Shown: positions 44,208-53,748 of the stretch, one piece after another
Layout of the letters: every line of letters starts with the position of its first letter
Position numbering within the stretch: the first letter of the stretch is position 1
DNA from: Undibacterium hunanense
GTDB taxonomy: Bacteria > Pseudomonadota > Gammaproteobacteria > Burkholderiales > Burkholderiaceae_D
DNA: 64,000 nt
Reading direction: 5' to 3'
Assembly: GCF_014284335.1 (NCBI RefSeq)
Contig: NZ_JACOGF010000010.1
Span: forward strand, 1-64,000
Position numbers and translations under genes: made by a program
The notes under the pieces: generated by a model
What the model was told of the DNA's origin: nothing
The model's input: the letters and a program-made list of their open reading frames with translations, nothing else
The model's database searches: none

Positions 44208-46262
44208 CTATGCAATCACATCCGATTTTTTAGCCACCAATGTCAAAATATCATACGACGCGACCAGTTCATTATCCTGATTGGTCACTTCCACATCCCA
44301 GGCCACTACGCCCTGCCCCACGCCTTTGGCATCTTTCTTTTGCCTGTCTGTCTTGCGCTTGCAGGTCAGACGGGCACGGATGGTGTCGCCTATGCCTACC
44401 GGTTTGATGAAGCGCAGGGTATCGAGGCCATAGTTTGCCAGGACGGGGCCCGGCGCGGGTGACACAAATAAACCGGCAGCCGCTGACAACACAAAATAGC
44501 CATGCGCAATACGCTTGCCGAAAGGGCTTTCTTTGGCAGCGATCTCATCAAAATGCATGTAGAAAAAATCGCCGGACAAACCACCAAAGCCAACGATATC
44601 AGCTTCACTGACTGTGCGTCTGTGCGTCAGCAAGGACATACCGATCTGCAAATCTTCAAAATAGCGGCGGAAAGGATGAATATCAGATTCGAGCACGGTA
44701 GCACCGCGCACATGTTCTGCCGTCACTGCCGCCAGCATGGTGGGCGCACCCTGCACGGCAGCTCTTTGCAGATAATGTTTGACGGCGCGGCTGCCACCCA
44801 GTTCTTCACCACCACCGGCACGACCAGGGCCGCCATGCTTCAATTGCGGCAAAGGGGAACCATGGCCGGTTGATTCTGGTGCTGATTCTGCATTCAAGAT
44901 CATCAGGCGACCATGGCGTGCTGCCATATGCGGTATTGCCATGGCCGCGACATGCGGGTCTTTGGTGACCAGGCTTGCTACAAGACTGCCGCAGCCTTTT
45001 GCGGCCAGCGTCAACGCTTCCTGCATGTTCTGATAAGGCATCAGGGTAGTCACCGGGCCAAAGGCTTCAATCTCGTGTACAGCTGAATTTTCCATCGGTT
45101 GGCGACAGACGATCAGGGTCGGCGAGACGAAAGCGCCCTGCTCCAGCCCATCACCCTGCAATTGCGTGGGTACAGTGCCACCGCAGATGATTTGATTGCC
45201 TGCTGCCAGTTGCTGAATGCTGGCGAGTACATCGTGCTGCTGTGCACGGCTGGCCAGCGGCCCCATGCGTACACCTTCAAGACGGGGGTCACCGACAATT
45301 GTTTTCTCCAGCCTGGCGCGTATCTTTTCTGCCACGACATCCAGTTGTGCAGCGGGCACCATGGCCCTGCGTATGGCCGTGCATTTTTGCCCGGCCTTGG
45401 CCGTCATTTCACGCACCACTTCTTTGACATACAGATCCAGCTCTTCATCACCAGCCACTATATCCGGCCCGAGTATTGCGCAATTCAGTGAATCAGCTTC
45501 GGCATTGAAAGGAATGGAACGGCACACGATATTTGGATGTACCTTCAATTGCGCTGCGGTGGCCGCAGAACCGGTGAAGGTGACGACATCGGTTTCTTCC
45601 AGCAGATCAAGCAGGTTGCCAGTAGAACCGATGACCAGTTGCAAACTACCTTCAGGCAGCAAACCACTGGCATGGATTTGCCTGACCAGTGCTTCGGTCA
45701 GATACGATGTTGCAGTCGCCGGTTTGACGATACATGGCATGCCCGCCAAAAAGCTGGGAGCAAATTTTTCCAGCAAACCCCAGACCGGAAAATTGAAGGC
45801 ATTGATATGCACAGCCACACCCTGGCGCGGCACCAGGATATGCGTGCCAGAAAAATGCCCCTGTTTGCCCAAGGGCATGGCCGGGCCTTCGTGCACCACA
45901 TTCCCGGACGGGAATTCATTCGTGCCTATGCTGGCGTAGGCAAATACGGTACCTGCACCACCTTCTATATCTATCCAGCTATCACTGCGCGTCGCACCGG
46001 TGTGGGATGAAATGGCGTATAGCGCTTCCTTGTGTTCAGTCAGGTATTTGGCCAGGGCGCGCAGGATGGCGGCACGCTGCTGGAAGTCCAGCGCCAGCAA
46101 ATTTTTCAGGCCGACCTGCCTTGCATAAGTCAGCGCTGCGCCAAAGTCCAGGGCTTCGGCATGACTGGCGTACATCGCACTGCCATCAATGGCGCTATGC
46201 AGGATTTGTTGTGGCTCTGTACCTGTCCATACACCGGCTATCCAGCTTTGCAAAATTTTCAT
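44208..46262 (-). CDS. paaZ: Bifunctional PaaZ: oxepin-CoA hydrolase / semialdehyde dehydrogenase
   Basis: The 684-residue enzyme opens the oxepin-CoA ring and oxidises the resulting semialdehyde in aerobic phenylacetate degradation. The N-terminal aldehyde dehydrogenase domain (1-520) has the catalytic Cys in KAGQKCTAIRR and the Glu in FNAEADSLN. The C-terminal MaoC-type hydratase (about 540-684) has the Asp/His motif in SGDFFYMHFDE and FGKRIAHGYFVLSA. It is the last gene of the paa run. Start and length are normal. Confidence 0.95.
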   Translation of the reverse strand: MKILQSWIAGVWTGTEPQQILHSAIDGSAMYASHAEALDFGAALTYARQVGLKNLLALDFQQRAAILRALAKYLTEHKEALYAISSHTGATRSDSWIDIEGGAGTVFAYASIGTNEFPSGNVVHEGPAMPLGKQGHFSGTHILVPRQGVAVHINAFNFPVWGLLEKFAPSFLAGMPCIVKPATATSYLTEALVRQIHASGLLPEGSLQLVIGSTGNLLDLLEETDVVTFTGSAATAAQLKVHPNIVCRSIPFNAEADSLNCAILGPDIVAGDEELDLYVKEVVREMTAKAGQKCTAIRRAMVPAAQLDVVAEKIRARLEKTIVGDPRLEGVRMGPLASRAQQHDVLASIQQLAAGNQIICGGTVPTQLQGDGLEQGAFVSPTLIVCRQPMENSAVHEIEAFGPVTTLMPYQNMQEALTLAAKGCGSLVASLVTKDPHVAAMAIPHMAARHGRLMILNAESAPESTGHGSPLPQLKHGGPGRAGGGEELGGSRAVKHYLQRAAVQGAPTMLAAVTAEHVRGATVLESDIHPFRRYFEDLQIGMSLLTHRRTVSEADIVGFGGLSGDFFYMHFDEIAAKESPFGKRIAHGYFVLSAAAGLFVSPAPGPVLANYGLDTLRFIKPVGIGDTIRARLTCKRKTDRQKKDAKGVGQGVVAWDVEVTNQDNELVASYDILTLVAKKSDVIA

Positions 46263-46318
46263 GGATTACTCTCTTAAATAATCAGATATTCAGATACTCA
46301 GATCAGGACTTGGTGCCA

Positions 46319-46918
46319 TCAGGTCTTGGTACTATATGCTGGCAAGCCTGCTGCCAGCGCAATGCGTGGGCGATTTTCTTCGACTGCAGTCAGCGCTTCC
46401 ACTTCCTGCATACTGGCGAGTGAGCGCCTGGTCAGTGCATGGTATTGCGCCGTGCCTTCGGTCTTCCAGGCGATTTCTTCATCACGCAAGGCACGCGCAA
46501 TGCGTGCTGGTGCGCCCATGACCAGGCTGCGTGGCGGTACGTCCATACCGGCTTTGACAAAGGACATGGCAGCGACGATCGACGATTCACCAATCACAGC
46601 CTTGTCCATGACCACGGCATTCATGCCCACCATGGCATTTCTGCCTATATGACAGCCATGCAAGACGGCGCCATGACCGATATGCCCATCCTGCTCCACC
46701 ACCGTGTCGCTATCAGGAAAACCGTGGATGACGCAGGTGTCCTGCACATTCGCGCCGCCTTCCAGAACAATGCGGCCAAAATCACCACGCAGGCTGGCAG
46801 ACGGGCCGATATAACAGCCAGGCCCGACGATCACGTCGCCTATCAGTGTCGCGCTGGGGTGTACATAGGCTGTAGGGTGCACCACCGGTATCAGGCCGTC
46901 GATTGCGTATATAGTCAT
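46319..46918 (-). CDS. paaY: Phenylacetate degradation protein PaaY (hexapeptide-repeat thioesterase-like)
   Basis: The 199-residue left-handed beta-helix protein of the gamma-carbonic-anhydrase-like family is reported to act as a thioesterase that clears dead-end CoA products of the pathway. The hexapeptide rungs are clear ([39 protein letters not shown]), and the His ligands lie in [20 protein letters not shown]. It is the penultimate gene of the operon, 15 bp after paaJ. Confidence 0.93.
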   Translation of the reverse strand: MTIYAIDGLIPVVHPTAYVHPSATLIGDVIVGPGCYIGPSASLRGDFGRIVLEGGANVQDTCVIHGFPDSDTVVEQDGHIGHGAVLHGCHIGRNAMVGMNAVVMDKAVIGESSIVAAMSFVKAGMDVPPRSLVMGAPARIARALRDEEIAWKTEGTAQYHALTRRSLASMQEVEALTAVEENRPRIALAAGLPAYSTKT

Positions 46919-46933
46919 GCCATATCCTTGGCT

Positions 46934-48136
46934 TCAGGCACGTTCGATGATGAGTGCAATGCCCTGCCCTACACCTATACACATGGTGCACAGTGCGTAA
47001 CGGCCATTGATGCGCTCCAGCTGGTTCAGTGCGGTCGTCACCAGACGTGCGCCGGATGCACCCAGCGGATGGCCTATCGCGATTGCGCCACCATTTGGAT
47101 TGACGTGTGCCGCATCATCCGCCAGACCAAGATCACGCGTGACTGCCAGGCCCTGTGCAGCAAAGGCTTCATTGAGTTCGATAACATCCATCTGCGCCAG
47201 ACTCAAGCCAGTTTGCGCCAGCAGTTTACGGGTTGCCGGTGAAGGGCCAAAACCCATGATGCGTGGTGCCAGACCTGCCGTCGCCATACCGACGATACGG
47301 GCACGTGCTGTCAGGCCATGCTGCTTTACCGCAGCATCTGAAGCCAGCAACAAAGCGCAGGCACCGTCATTCACGCCGGATGCATTGCCGGCAGTGACTG
47401 TGCCATCCGGTTTGACCACGCCTTTAAGGCGAGTCAGCATGGCAATATCGGTGTCGGGCCGTGGATGTTCATCGGTATTGAACAAAATGGCTTCGCCCTT
47501 TTTTTGCGGGATGCTGACAGGGATGATTTCCCCTGCAAAAAAACCGGCAGCATGGGCGGCCGCCCAGCGTTGCTGGCTGCGCAGGGCAAAGGCATCCTGA
47601 TCAGCGCGATTGATGCCAAATTGTTCGGCGACGTTTTCTGCGGTTTCCGGCATGGAATCGATGCCGTATTTTGCCTTCATCAAGGCATTCACAAAACGCC
47701 AGCCTATGGTCGTATCTTCTATTTTTGCTGCACGTGAAAAAGCACTGTCGGCCTTGGCCATAACAAAGGGTGCACGCGTCATGCTTTCTACACCACCGGC
47801 AATAATCAGTGAGGCTTCACCCGATTTGATGGCACGCCCACCTATACCTATGGCATCCAGACTGGAACCGCACAGGCGATTGATGGTATTGGCCGGCACG
47901 TCTACCGGCAAGCCTGCCAGCAGTGCCGCCATACGACCTACATTGCGATTATCTTCACCCGCCTGGTTGGCGCAGCCGTAATAAACATCGTCCACCAGTT
48001 GCCAGTCGACACCGGCATTACGCGCGATCAATGCCTTGATCGGCAAGGCTGCCAGATCATCAGTGCGCAGGCTGGCCATGGCACCACCGTAACGGGCGAA
48101 TGGGGTTCTGACGGCATCACATATCCATGCTTCCAT
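46934..48136 (-). CDS. paaJ: 3-oxoadipyl-CoA / 3-oxo-5,6-dehydrosuberyl-CoA thiolase
   Basis: The 400-residue thiolase carries out the two CoA-dependent cleavages that release acetyl-CoA and lead to succinyl-CoA. The nucleophilic Cys is in TINRLCGSSLDAI (near residue 90), the His in GGAIAIGHPLGASGARL and the second Cys in ALCTMCIGVGQG. The same family includes PcaF of the beta-ketoadipate pathway; its location among paa genes favours PaaJ. It lies 39 bp after paaK. Confidence 0.93.
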   Translation of the reverse strand: MEAWICDAVRTPFARYGGAMASLRTDDLAALPIKALIARNAGVDWQLVDDVYYGCANQAGEDNRNVGRMAALLAGLPVDVPANTINRLCGSSLDAIGIGGRAIKSGEASLIIAGGVESMTRAPFVMAKADSAFSRAAKIEDTTIGWRFVNALMKAKYGIDSMPETAENVAEQFGINRADQDAFALRSQQRWAAAHAAGFFAGEIIPVSIPQKKGEAILFNTDEHPRPDTDIAMLTRLKGVVKPDGTVTAGNASGVNDGACALLLASDAAVKQHGLTARARIVGMATAGLAPRIMGFGPSPATRKLLAQTGLSLAQMDVIELNEAFAAQGLAVTRDLGLADDAAHVNPNGGAIAIGHPLGASGARLVTTALNQLERINGRYALCTMCIGVGQGIALIIERA

Positions 48137-48175
48137 AATCTTTGTCCTGGTCTCTTATAGGTTAGTATTTTTTCT

Positions 48176-49504
48176 TCATGCCTTAGGGCGATTGTCCACA
48201 ACACGCCTGGCCTTGCCCACCAGGGTGCGTTCTATGCTGTTGGCGGGTAATATGCTGACCTTACAGCTGACACCGATAAAGGTTTTGATATGGTGTTCCA
48301 GCTGCTGGCGCAGTTGCTGAACATCCTGTTCTGACAAGGTAGCAGATATTTCGGGGCGCAATTCAGCTACGATGTCGAGCTTGTCCATATGCCCGTCACG
48401 CGCCACCACCAGTTGGTATTGCGGTGCTAGTTGCGGATGTTTGAGTATCAGTTCTTCTACTTGCGTGGGAAATAAATTTACACCACGGATGATGAGCATG
48501 TCATCAGAACGCCCGGTGATTTTACCCATGCGGCGCATGGAGCGTGAAGTCGGCGGCAGTAAACGCGTCAGATCACGGGTGCGGTAACGTATGACGGGGA
48601 AAGCTTCCTTGCTCAGCGAGGTAAACACCAGTTCCCCCTCTTCGCCATCAGGCACCACTTCTCCGGTATCCGGGTTGATGATTTCCGGGTAAAAATGGTC
48701 TTCCCAGATCACCGGACCATCTTTGCTTTCTATACATTCACTGGCAACACCCGGGCCCATCACTTCTGACAAACCATAGATATCAACGGCGTCGATACCG
48801 GCGCGCATTTCGATCTCACTGCGCATGGCATCGGTCCATGGTTCGGCACCGAAGATGCCAATTCGCAGCGAGGTGTTGGCAGCGTCTATGCCCTGGCGCG
48901 TCATTTCTTCTATGATATTGAGCATATAAGAAGGCGTGACCATGATGATGGATGGCTGAAAATCCTGTATCAGTTGCACCTGTTTTTCTGTCTGCCCGCC
49001 AGACATGGGGATGACAGTGCACCCCAGTCGCTCTGCCCCATAATGCGCACCCAGGCCACCGGTGAACAGGCCATAGCCATATGAAATCTGCACGATATCG
49101 CCTGCACGGCCACCAGCAGCGCGTATCGAACGTGCTACCAGGCTTGCCCAGGTATCAATATCTTTTTGCGTGTAACCGACCACGGTCGGTTTGCCCGTGG
49201 TACCGCTGGAAGCATGCACCCTCACCACTTTTTCACGCGGTACGGCAAACATGCCGAAGGGATAGTTGTCGCGCAAATCCTTCTTGCCGGTGAATGGAAA
49301 TTTCGCCAAATCAGCCAGGGTTTTCAAATCATCGGGATGCACGCCCGCCGCATCAAAACTGGCGCGGTAGTGCGCGACATTGTTGTACACATGCTGCAAG
49401 GTCCATTTCAGTCGCTGCAATTGCAGGGCCTGGAGTTCATCCTTGCTGGCGGTTTCTATTGCGTCCAGGCCTGTAGCTTTTTTTCTGTCTGTGTTGTCTG
49501 CCAT
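48176..49504 (-). CDS. paaK: Phenylacetate-CoA ligase
   Basis: The 442-residue adenylate-forming enzyme activates phenylacetate to phenylacetyl-CoA, the entry step of the pathway. The AMP-binding motif is VHASSGTTGKPTVVGYT, followed by DIVQISYGYGLFTGGLGAHY and YRTRDLTRLLPP. The C-terminal subdomain ends with ANSIERTLVGKARRVVDNR carrying the late Lys region. I set the start at ATG 49504 because GGGAG lies 8 nt upstream; an in-frame upstream ATG adds six residues without a ribosome site. Confidence 0.95.
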   Translation of the reverse strand: MADNTDRKKATGLDAIETASKDELQALQLQRLKWTLQHVYNNVAHYRASFDAAGVHPDDLKTLADLAKFPFTGKKDLRDNYPFGMFAVPREKVVRVHASSGTTGKPTVVGYTQKDIDTWASLVARSIRAAGGRAGDIVQISYGYGLFTGGLGAHYGAERLGCTVIPMSGGQTEKQVQLIQDFQPSIIMVTPSYMLNIIEEMTRQGIDAANTSLRIGIFGAEPWTDAMRSEIEMRAGIDAVDIYGLSEVMGPGVASECIESKDGPVIWEDHFYPEIINPDTGEVVPDGEEGELVFTSLSKEAFPVIRYRTRDLTRLLPPTSRSMRRMGKITGRSDDMLIIRGVNLFPTQVEELILKHPQLAPQYQLVVARDGHMDKLDIVAELRPEISATLSEQDVQQLRQQLEHHIKTFIGVSCKVSILPANSIERTLVGKARRVVDNRPKA

Positions 49505-49564
49505 GCTTTGTCTCCCGCTCACTTATCCTGATTTCGTTTCTATGATTGATGGCTAAACACAAGG

Positions 49565-50047
49565 TCAATTTGGAATTGCGTTTTCTTGCAATACCAGACC
49601 CGGTACAACTTCCGCGTTCAGCTTATGTGATTTGCCACGGAACAGCGCGATCAATTGGCCATGTTGATTAGTCAGGCGCGCATCGTAAATGCCGGTACGG
49701 CCAGTCAATGATTGTTCTGTCGCAGTCGCGGTGATGACATCACCTTCGCGCCCTGGTGACAGAAATTCTATGCTGCAACCGGCAGCGACAGTGACATGAT
49801 TACGGCTATTGCAGGCAAAGGCAAAAGCGCTGTCAGCCAGGGTAAACAAATAACCACCGTGGCAGGTCTTATGCCCGTTCAGCATGTCAGGCCTGATCAA
49901 CATGCTGAGTGTCGCCGTACCTTCGGCCACATGAGCTATCTGCATATTCAGCCCGCGCGTTGCGGCATCGCTGGCGAACATGGCGGCGGCAGTCAGTTCT
50001 GCCATATGCTGACTGTCTTTGGCAAATTGCGTGGTTTCTGTACTCAT
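49565..50047 (-). CDS. paaI: Hydroxyphenylacetyl-CoA thioesterase PaaI
   Basis: The 160-residue hotdog-fold thioesterase hydrolyses trapped hydroxylated phenylacetyl-CoA to free CoA. The family core is KTCHGGYLFTLADSAFAFAC with the Asp, and HVTVAAGCSIEFLSPGREGD follows. It is separated from the upstream gene paaG by 134 bp, occupied almost fully by a MITE-like palindrome. Confidence 0.93.
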   Translation of the reverse strand: MSTETTQFAKDSQHMAELTAAAMFASDAATRGLNMQIAHVAEGTATLSMLIRPDMLNGHKTCHGGYLFTLADSAFAFACNSRNHVTVAAGCSIEFLSPGREGDVITATATEQSLTGRTGIYDARLTNQHGQLIALFRGKSHKLNAEVVPGLVLQENAIPN

Positions 50048-50077
50048 TTATGCTTTTCCTCGGGCAGATCAAACTTA

Positions 50078-50178
50078 TAGAACTTACGCAAAACCGCCCC
50101 AAAGCGTTGTAGCGCCTAGTCGTACTAAAGTACTGCCTTCGTCGCTACGCCTTGTTGGGACAATTTTGCGAAAGTCCA
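50078..50178. repeat. Short MITE-like palindromic repeat, copy C, inside the paa operon
   Basis: Ends GAACTTACGCAAAA and TTTTGCGAAAGTCC are inverted repeats. The core CTGCCTTCGTCGCTACGCC matches copy B at 15672. It fills the paaG-paaI gap, so it would be transcribed and could fold as a long hairpin. Confidence 0.8.
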
Positions 50179-50181
50179 AAC

Positions 50182-50985
50182 TTATTTGCCAACAAACTTT
50201 GGCGCACGCTTCTCTACAAACGCCGCCACACCTTCACGATAGTCCTGACTTTGTCCCAGTTCACGCATCATATTGGTTTCCAATATCAGTTGCTGTTCCA
50301 GGGTGTGCTGCGGGCTGGCGTAGATTGCCTGCTTGGTGAAGGCCAGGCCCTTTGTCGGAGCAGATGCAAAATGCGTGGCCAAAGCCATGGCTTCGGCTTG
50401 CAACTGATCATCATCCACACACTTCCAGATCAGCCCCCATTGCTCTGCCTGCTCAGCACTGATTTTGCCGCCCAGCATGGCTGCGCCTATGGCTCTGGCT
50501 GTGCCCAGGGCGCGTGGCAAAAAGTATGTGCCGCCGGTATCCGGTATCAAACCCAGCTTGCAAAAAACTTCAACAAAACTGGCCGAGCGTGCTGCCAATA
50601 CGATGTCGCAAGCCAGTGGCAGGTTGGCACCGGCACCGGCTGCCACACCATTCACGGCGCAAATAACCGGGATGGGTAAAGCACGTAAGGCCAGCACCAG
50701 CGGTGCATAATATTTTTCCACTGACGCACCCAGGTCAGGCGGCGCAGCGTCGGCCGCATTGTCTCCTTTCACGGCACGGTCAGATAAATCCTGGCCTGCA
50801 CAAAAGCCGCGCCCGGCACCAGTCAATACCATGACGCGCACCGAGGCATCAGCGCGTAGCACAGTCAGCGCATCCTGTATTTCCAAATGCATGGCAACGT
50901 TGAAACTATTAAGCTTTTCCGGGCGGTTCAGGGTCAGGTGGGCAATGCCGTCACTGATGTGAAACAGGATGTGGGAATAGTCCAT
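50182..50985 (-). CDS. paaG: 2-(1,2-epoxy-1,2-dihydrophenyl)acetyl-CoA isomerase PaaG
   Basis: The 267-residue crotonase-fold enzyme converts the ring epoxide to oxepin-CoA. The oxyanion-hole segments are GAGRGFCAGQDLSDR and AVNGVAAGAGANLPLACDIV, and the active-site Asp lies in LGLIPDTGGTYFLPRALG. It starts right after the paaE stop with no gap, indicating coupling. paaF and paaH, which often accompany it, are absent. Confidence 0.94.
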   Translation of the reverse strand: MDYSHILFHISDGIAHLTLNRPEKLNSFNVAMHLEIQDALTVLRADASVRVMVLTGAGRGFCAGQDLSDRAVKGDNAADAAPPDLGASVEKYYAPLVLALRALPIPVICAVNGVAAGAGANLPLACDIVLAARSASFVEVFCKLGLIPDTGGTYFLPRALGTARAIGAAMLGGKISAEQAEQWGLIWKCVDDDQLQAEAMALATHFASAPTKGLAFTKQAIYASPQHTLEQQLILETNMMRELGQSQDYREGVAAFVEKRAPKFVGK

Positions 50986-52062
50986 TCAATTCTCGCTATC
51001 AAAATCCAGGGTCAGGGTATCGCTGACCGGGAAGCTCTGGCAGGTCAGCACGAATCCGCGTGCCACTTCGTAATCTTCAAGGGCATAATTCCTGTCCATA
51101 TCGACCTTGCCCTCCACCACTTTGGAACGGCAGGTCGAACATACCCCACCCTTGCAGGAATAACGCATATCATGCCCCAGCTTCAAGGCTGCATCCAGTA
51201 CAGATTCCTTATCTTTTTCCATATCGAAATGGGTGTGATGACCATCCATGATAATCGTCACGACGCAAGACGATTTGCCAGGCAGAGGCTTGGCGCTGGC
51301 GACATGCCGGTGCGTCGGTATGCTGGCGGCAAACAACTCGACCTTGATCTGCTCTTTGGCCATTCCACGCTGCTGCAGCGCAGTGCTGACAGCGTGCATC
51401 ATGTCTTCCGGCCCGCAGATGAAGGCGGCATCCATGTCGTCTATGCGTATCCATTGATCAAACAGGTTCATACATTTTTCTGCACTGATGCGGCCATTGA
51501 ACAAGTCTATATCCTGTTGCTCGCGGCTCATGATGTAGATCAGGTTCAGGCGCTGCAGGTAACTGTCTTTCAATGCTGCCAGTTCTTCCTTGAACATGAC
51601 AGTCGATGATGCGCGATTGCCATATACCAGGGTAAATTTGCTGCGTGGCTCTGTCTGCAGCGTAGTCTTGATGATGGACAACAAGGGGGTGATGCCACTG
51701 CCCGCTGCAAATGCCAGATAATGTTTTTCATGCTCAGCAGCCAGGGGAAGATTGAAATGTCCCATGGCAGGCATGACATCGATAGCCATCCCCGTGCGCA
51801 GGCTGTCGTGCACCCAATTGGAAAATACGCCGCCCTGCACGCGCTTGATGGCAACCCGCAATTGTCCATCCTGCACGGCAGAACAAATCGAGTACGAACG
51901 CCGTATATCTTCACCAGCTATTTGCGCACGCAGGGTCAGGTGTTGGCCTTCACGATAGATAAACTGTTGTTGCAAGCCGGCAGGCACGGCAAAACTCAAT
52001 ACCACGGCATCACGGGTTTCTGGCCGTATCTGACTGACTGTCAGCGGGTAAAATTTGCTCAT
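50986..52062 (-). CDS. paaE: 1,2-phenylacetyl-CoA epoxidase, reductase subunit PaaE
   Basis: The 358-residue iron-sulfur flavoprotein passes electrons from NADPH to the PaaABC oxygenase. The FAD-binding RRSYSICSAV, the NAD(P) domain FAAGSGITPLLSIIKT with TLVYGNRASSTVMF, and the C-terminal plant-type [2Fe-2S] loop (CKGGVCSTCRSK plus a later Cys in FVLTCQSFP) are all visible. It follows paaD by 33 bp. Confidence 0.95.
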   Translation of the reverse strand: MSKFYPLTVSQIRPETRDAVVLSFAVPAGLQQQFIYREGQHLTLRAQIAGEDIRRSYSICSAVQDGQLRVAIKRVQGGVFSNWVHDSLRTGMAIDVMPAMGHFNLPLAAEHEKHYLAFAAGSGITPLLSIIKTTLQTEPRSKFTLVYGNRASSTVMFKEELAALKDSYLQRLNLIYIMSREQQDIDLFNGRISAEKCMNLFDQWIRIDDMDAAFICGPEDMMHAVSTALQQRGMAKEQIKVELFAASIPTHRHVASAKPLPGKSSCVVTIIMDGHHTHFDMEKDKESVLDAALKLGHDMRYSCKGGVCSTCRSKVVEGKVDMDRNYALEDYEVARGFVLTCQSFPVSDTLTLDFDSEN

Positions 52063-52095
52063 GTATTGTCGTCTCCCTTTATTTTTTTTATTCGC

Positions 52096-52626
52096 TCAAT
52101 GCGGTTTGAAGTAATCAAAAGGTTCCAGGCAAGCCTTACATTTATACAGCGCCTTGCAGGCAGTTGATCCAAACTGGCTGACCAACTGAGTATCGACAGA
52201 ACCGCATTGTGGGCAAGCGATGGCTGGCTGCACTTCTCGATAACGTTGTATGGAGGAGATATCTACTACCTGTTGCTGTGGCGGTGCGATACCATAGCCG
52301 CTTAACTTTTGTTTGCCTGCTTCCGTCATCCAGTCTGTATTCCAGGCAGGTGACAGTTGATACACGATGCTGGGTGTGTTGATGCCATGCGCCTGCAATG
52401 TCTTGCCGATTTCCTCGGCAATCACATCCATGGCCGGGCAACCAGAATAGGTGGGCGTAATCGTGATCACACATTCTGTGCCCTGCCATTCCACTGCACG
52501 GATGATGCCCAGGTCCGTTACTGAAATAACCGGAATTTCGGGGTCACTGACTTCACCCAGCCATTGCCAGATCTGCCCTGTGCTGGCGGGCGGATAATTC
52601 ACATCTGCTATAGCGATGCTTACCAT
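52096..52626 (-). CDS. paaD: 1,2-phenylacetyl-CoA epoxidase subunit PaaD
   Basis: The 176-residue protein has an N-terminal MIP18/DUF59-type domain (EVSDPEIPVISVTDLGIIRA, TPTYSGCPAMDVI) and a C-terminal zinc-ribbon-like part with Cys pairs (CPQCGS and CKACLEPF). It is thought to help iron-sulfur or diiron maturation of the epoxidase. It starts inside the last 7 bases of paaC, indicating translational coupling. Confidence 0.94.
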   Translation of the reverse strand: MVSIAIADVNYPPASTGQIWQWLGEVSDPEIPVISVTDLGIIRAVEWQGTECVITITPTYSGCPAMDVIAEEIGKTLQAHGINTPSIVYQLSPAWNTDWMTEAGKQKLSGYGIAPPQQQVVDISSIQRYREVQPAIACPQCGSVDTQLVSQFGSTACKALYKCKACLEPFDYFKPH

Positions 52627-53399
52627 TGCGCCCCCGGATAGGCGCGCTGCAAGAACTGCATTTCTGCCAGCAGGTAACCCATATGTTCGGTATGTACGCC
52701 TTGTCTGCCGCCCTTGTGCATCCAGCTACTGGCATCCGGCAGGTGCAAGGTGGCGGCATGCATGACATCCGCCAGATGGGTATCCCAGGCTGACTTCAAT
52801 TGTGAAGGCAAGGGAGCGATACCTGCTTCATGCATCGCGACATCAACCTCATCATCCATGAACATTTCACCAGTGAAGCGCCACAATTCGTCCAGCGCCG
52901 CCTGCATCATTTTCTGACTCAATTCGGTACCATCACCAAGCCGCACCACCAGATCGCTGCTGCGGCGCAAATGGTAAGTGACTTCTTTCAGGGATTTTTC
53001 TGCGATGGCAGCGATCTGCTGATCGCTGGATTGCTGCAATGCCTGTAGATAGTGGTAATGCCAGGTATCAAACAAAAATTGCCGCATCAGGGTATCGGCA
53101 TAAGTACCGTTCGGCTGTTCGAGCAACAAAAAATTATGAAAGTCGTGCGCATCACGCAAGAATGCCAGATCGTCTTCTGTACGGCCCTTGCCTTCCAGTT
53201 CTGCTGCGTAGCTATACCAGAGCCTGGCCTGGCCTATCAGGTCAAGGGCAACATTGGTCAGTGCCATGTCTTCTTCCAGCGCAGGCCCCTTGCCACACCA
53301 TTGCGACAGGCGCTGGCTGAGTATCATTGCATGATCAGCCAGGCGTAAAACATGGCTGAACTTGTCATTGTGCTTGTGATTGAACTTATCCTCTGACAT
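52620..53399 (-). CDS. paaC: 1,2-phenylacetyl-CoA epoxidase, structural subunit PaaC
   Basis: The 259-residue ferritin-fold subunit forms a heterodimer with PaaA but lacks a working diiron site. Recognisable segments are DHAMILSQRLSQWCGKGPAL, ALTNVALDLIGQARLWYSY and KEVTYHLRRSSDLVVRLGDG. It lies 46 bp after paaB. Confidence 0.94.
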   Translation of the reverse strand: MSEDKFNHKHNDKFSHVLRLADHAMILSQRLSQWCGKGPALEEDMALTNVALDLIGQARLWYSYAAELEGKGRTEDDLAFLRDAHDFHNFLLLEQPNGTYADTLMRQFLFDTWHYHYLQALQQSSDQQIAAIAEKSLKEVTYHLRRSSDLVVRLGDGTELSQKMMQAALDELWRFTGEMFMDDEVDVAMHEAGIAPLPSQLKSAWDTHLADVMHAATLHLPDASSWMHKGGRQGVHTEHMGYLLAEMQFLQRAYPGAQW

Positions 53400-53445
53400 C
53401 TCAATTCTCCAGAATTATTTAGCTATGATGTATAGATTTGTTCGA

Positions 53446-53733
53446 TCACAGATTCTTGACTTCATCCGGCATGGGGAAGAAAGTCGGATGACGATAGACC
53501 TTGCTGTTCGATGGTTCAAACAGGGCTTCCTTGTCGCCGGGGCTGCTGGCAAAAATATCGCCGGCCCGCGCCACCCAGATGCTGACGCCTTCATTGCGAC
53601 GCGTGTACACATCGCGTGCATGGTTGATCGCCATTTCTGCATCCGGTGCATGCAGGCTGCCTACATGCTTGTGCGCCAGACCGTGCTGGCTGCGGATGAA
53701 TACTTCCCACAGGGGCCATTCTTTGCTCATCAT
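53446..53733 (-). CDS. paaB: 1,2-phenylacetyl-CoA epoxidase subunit PaaB
   Basis: The 95-residue protein is the bridging subunit of the PaaABC(E) complex. The family block WPLWEVFIRSQHGLAHKHVG is followed by NARDVYTRR-like and SIWVARAGDIFAS segments. Two ATG codons are adjacent (53733 and 53730); GGAG lies 5 or 8 nt upstream, so either could start. It is 15 bp after paaA. Confidence 0.94.
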   Translation of the reverse strand: MMSKEWPLWEVFIRSQHGLAHKHVGSLHAPDAEMAINHARDVYTRRNEGVSIWVARAGDIFASSPGDKEALFEPSNSKVYRHPTFFPMPDEVKNL

Positions 53734-53748
53734 TGGTCTCCAGTATTT

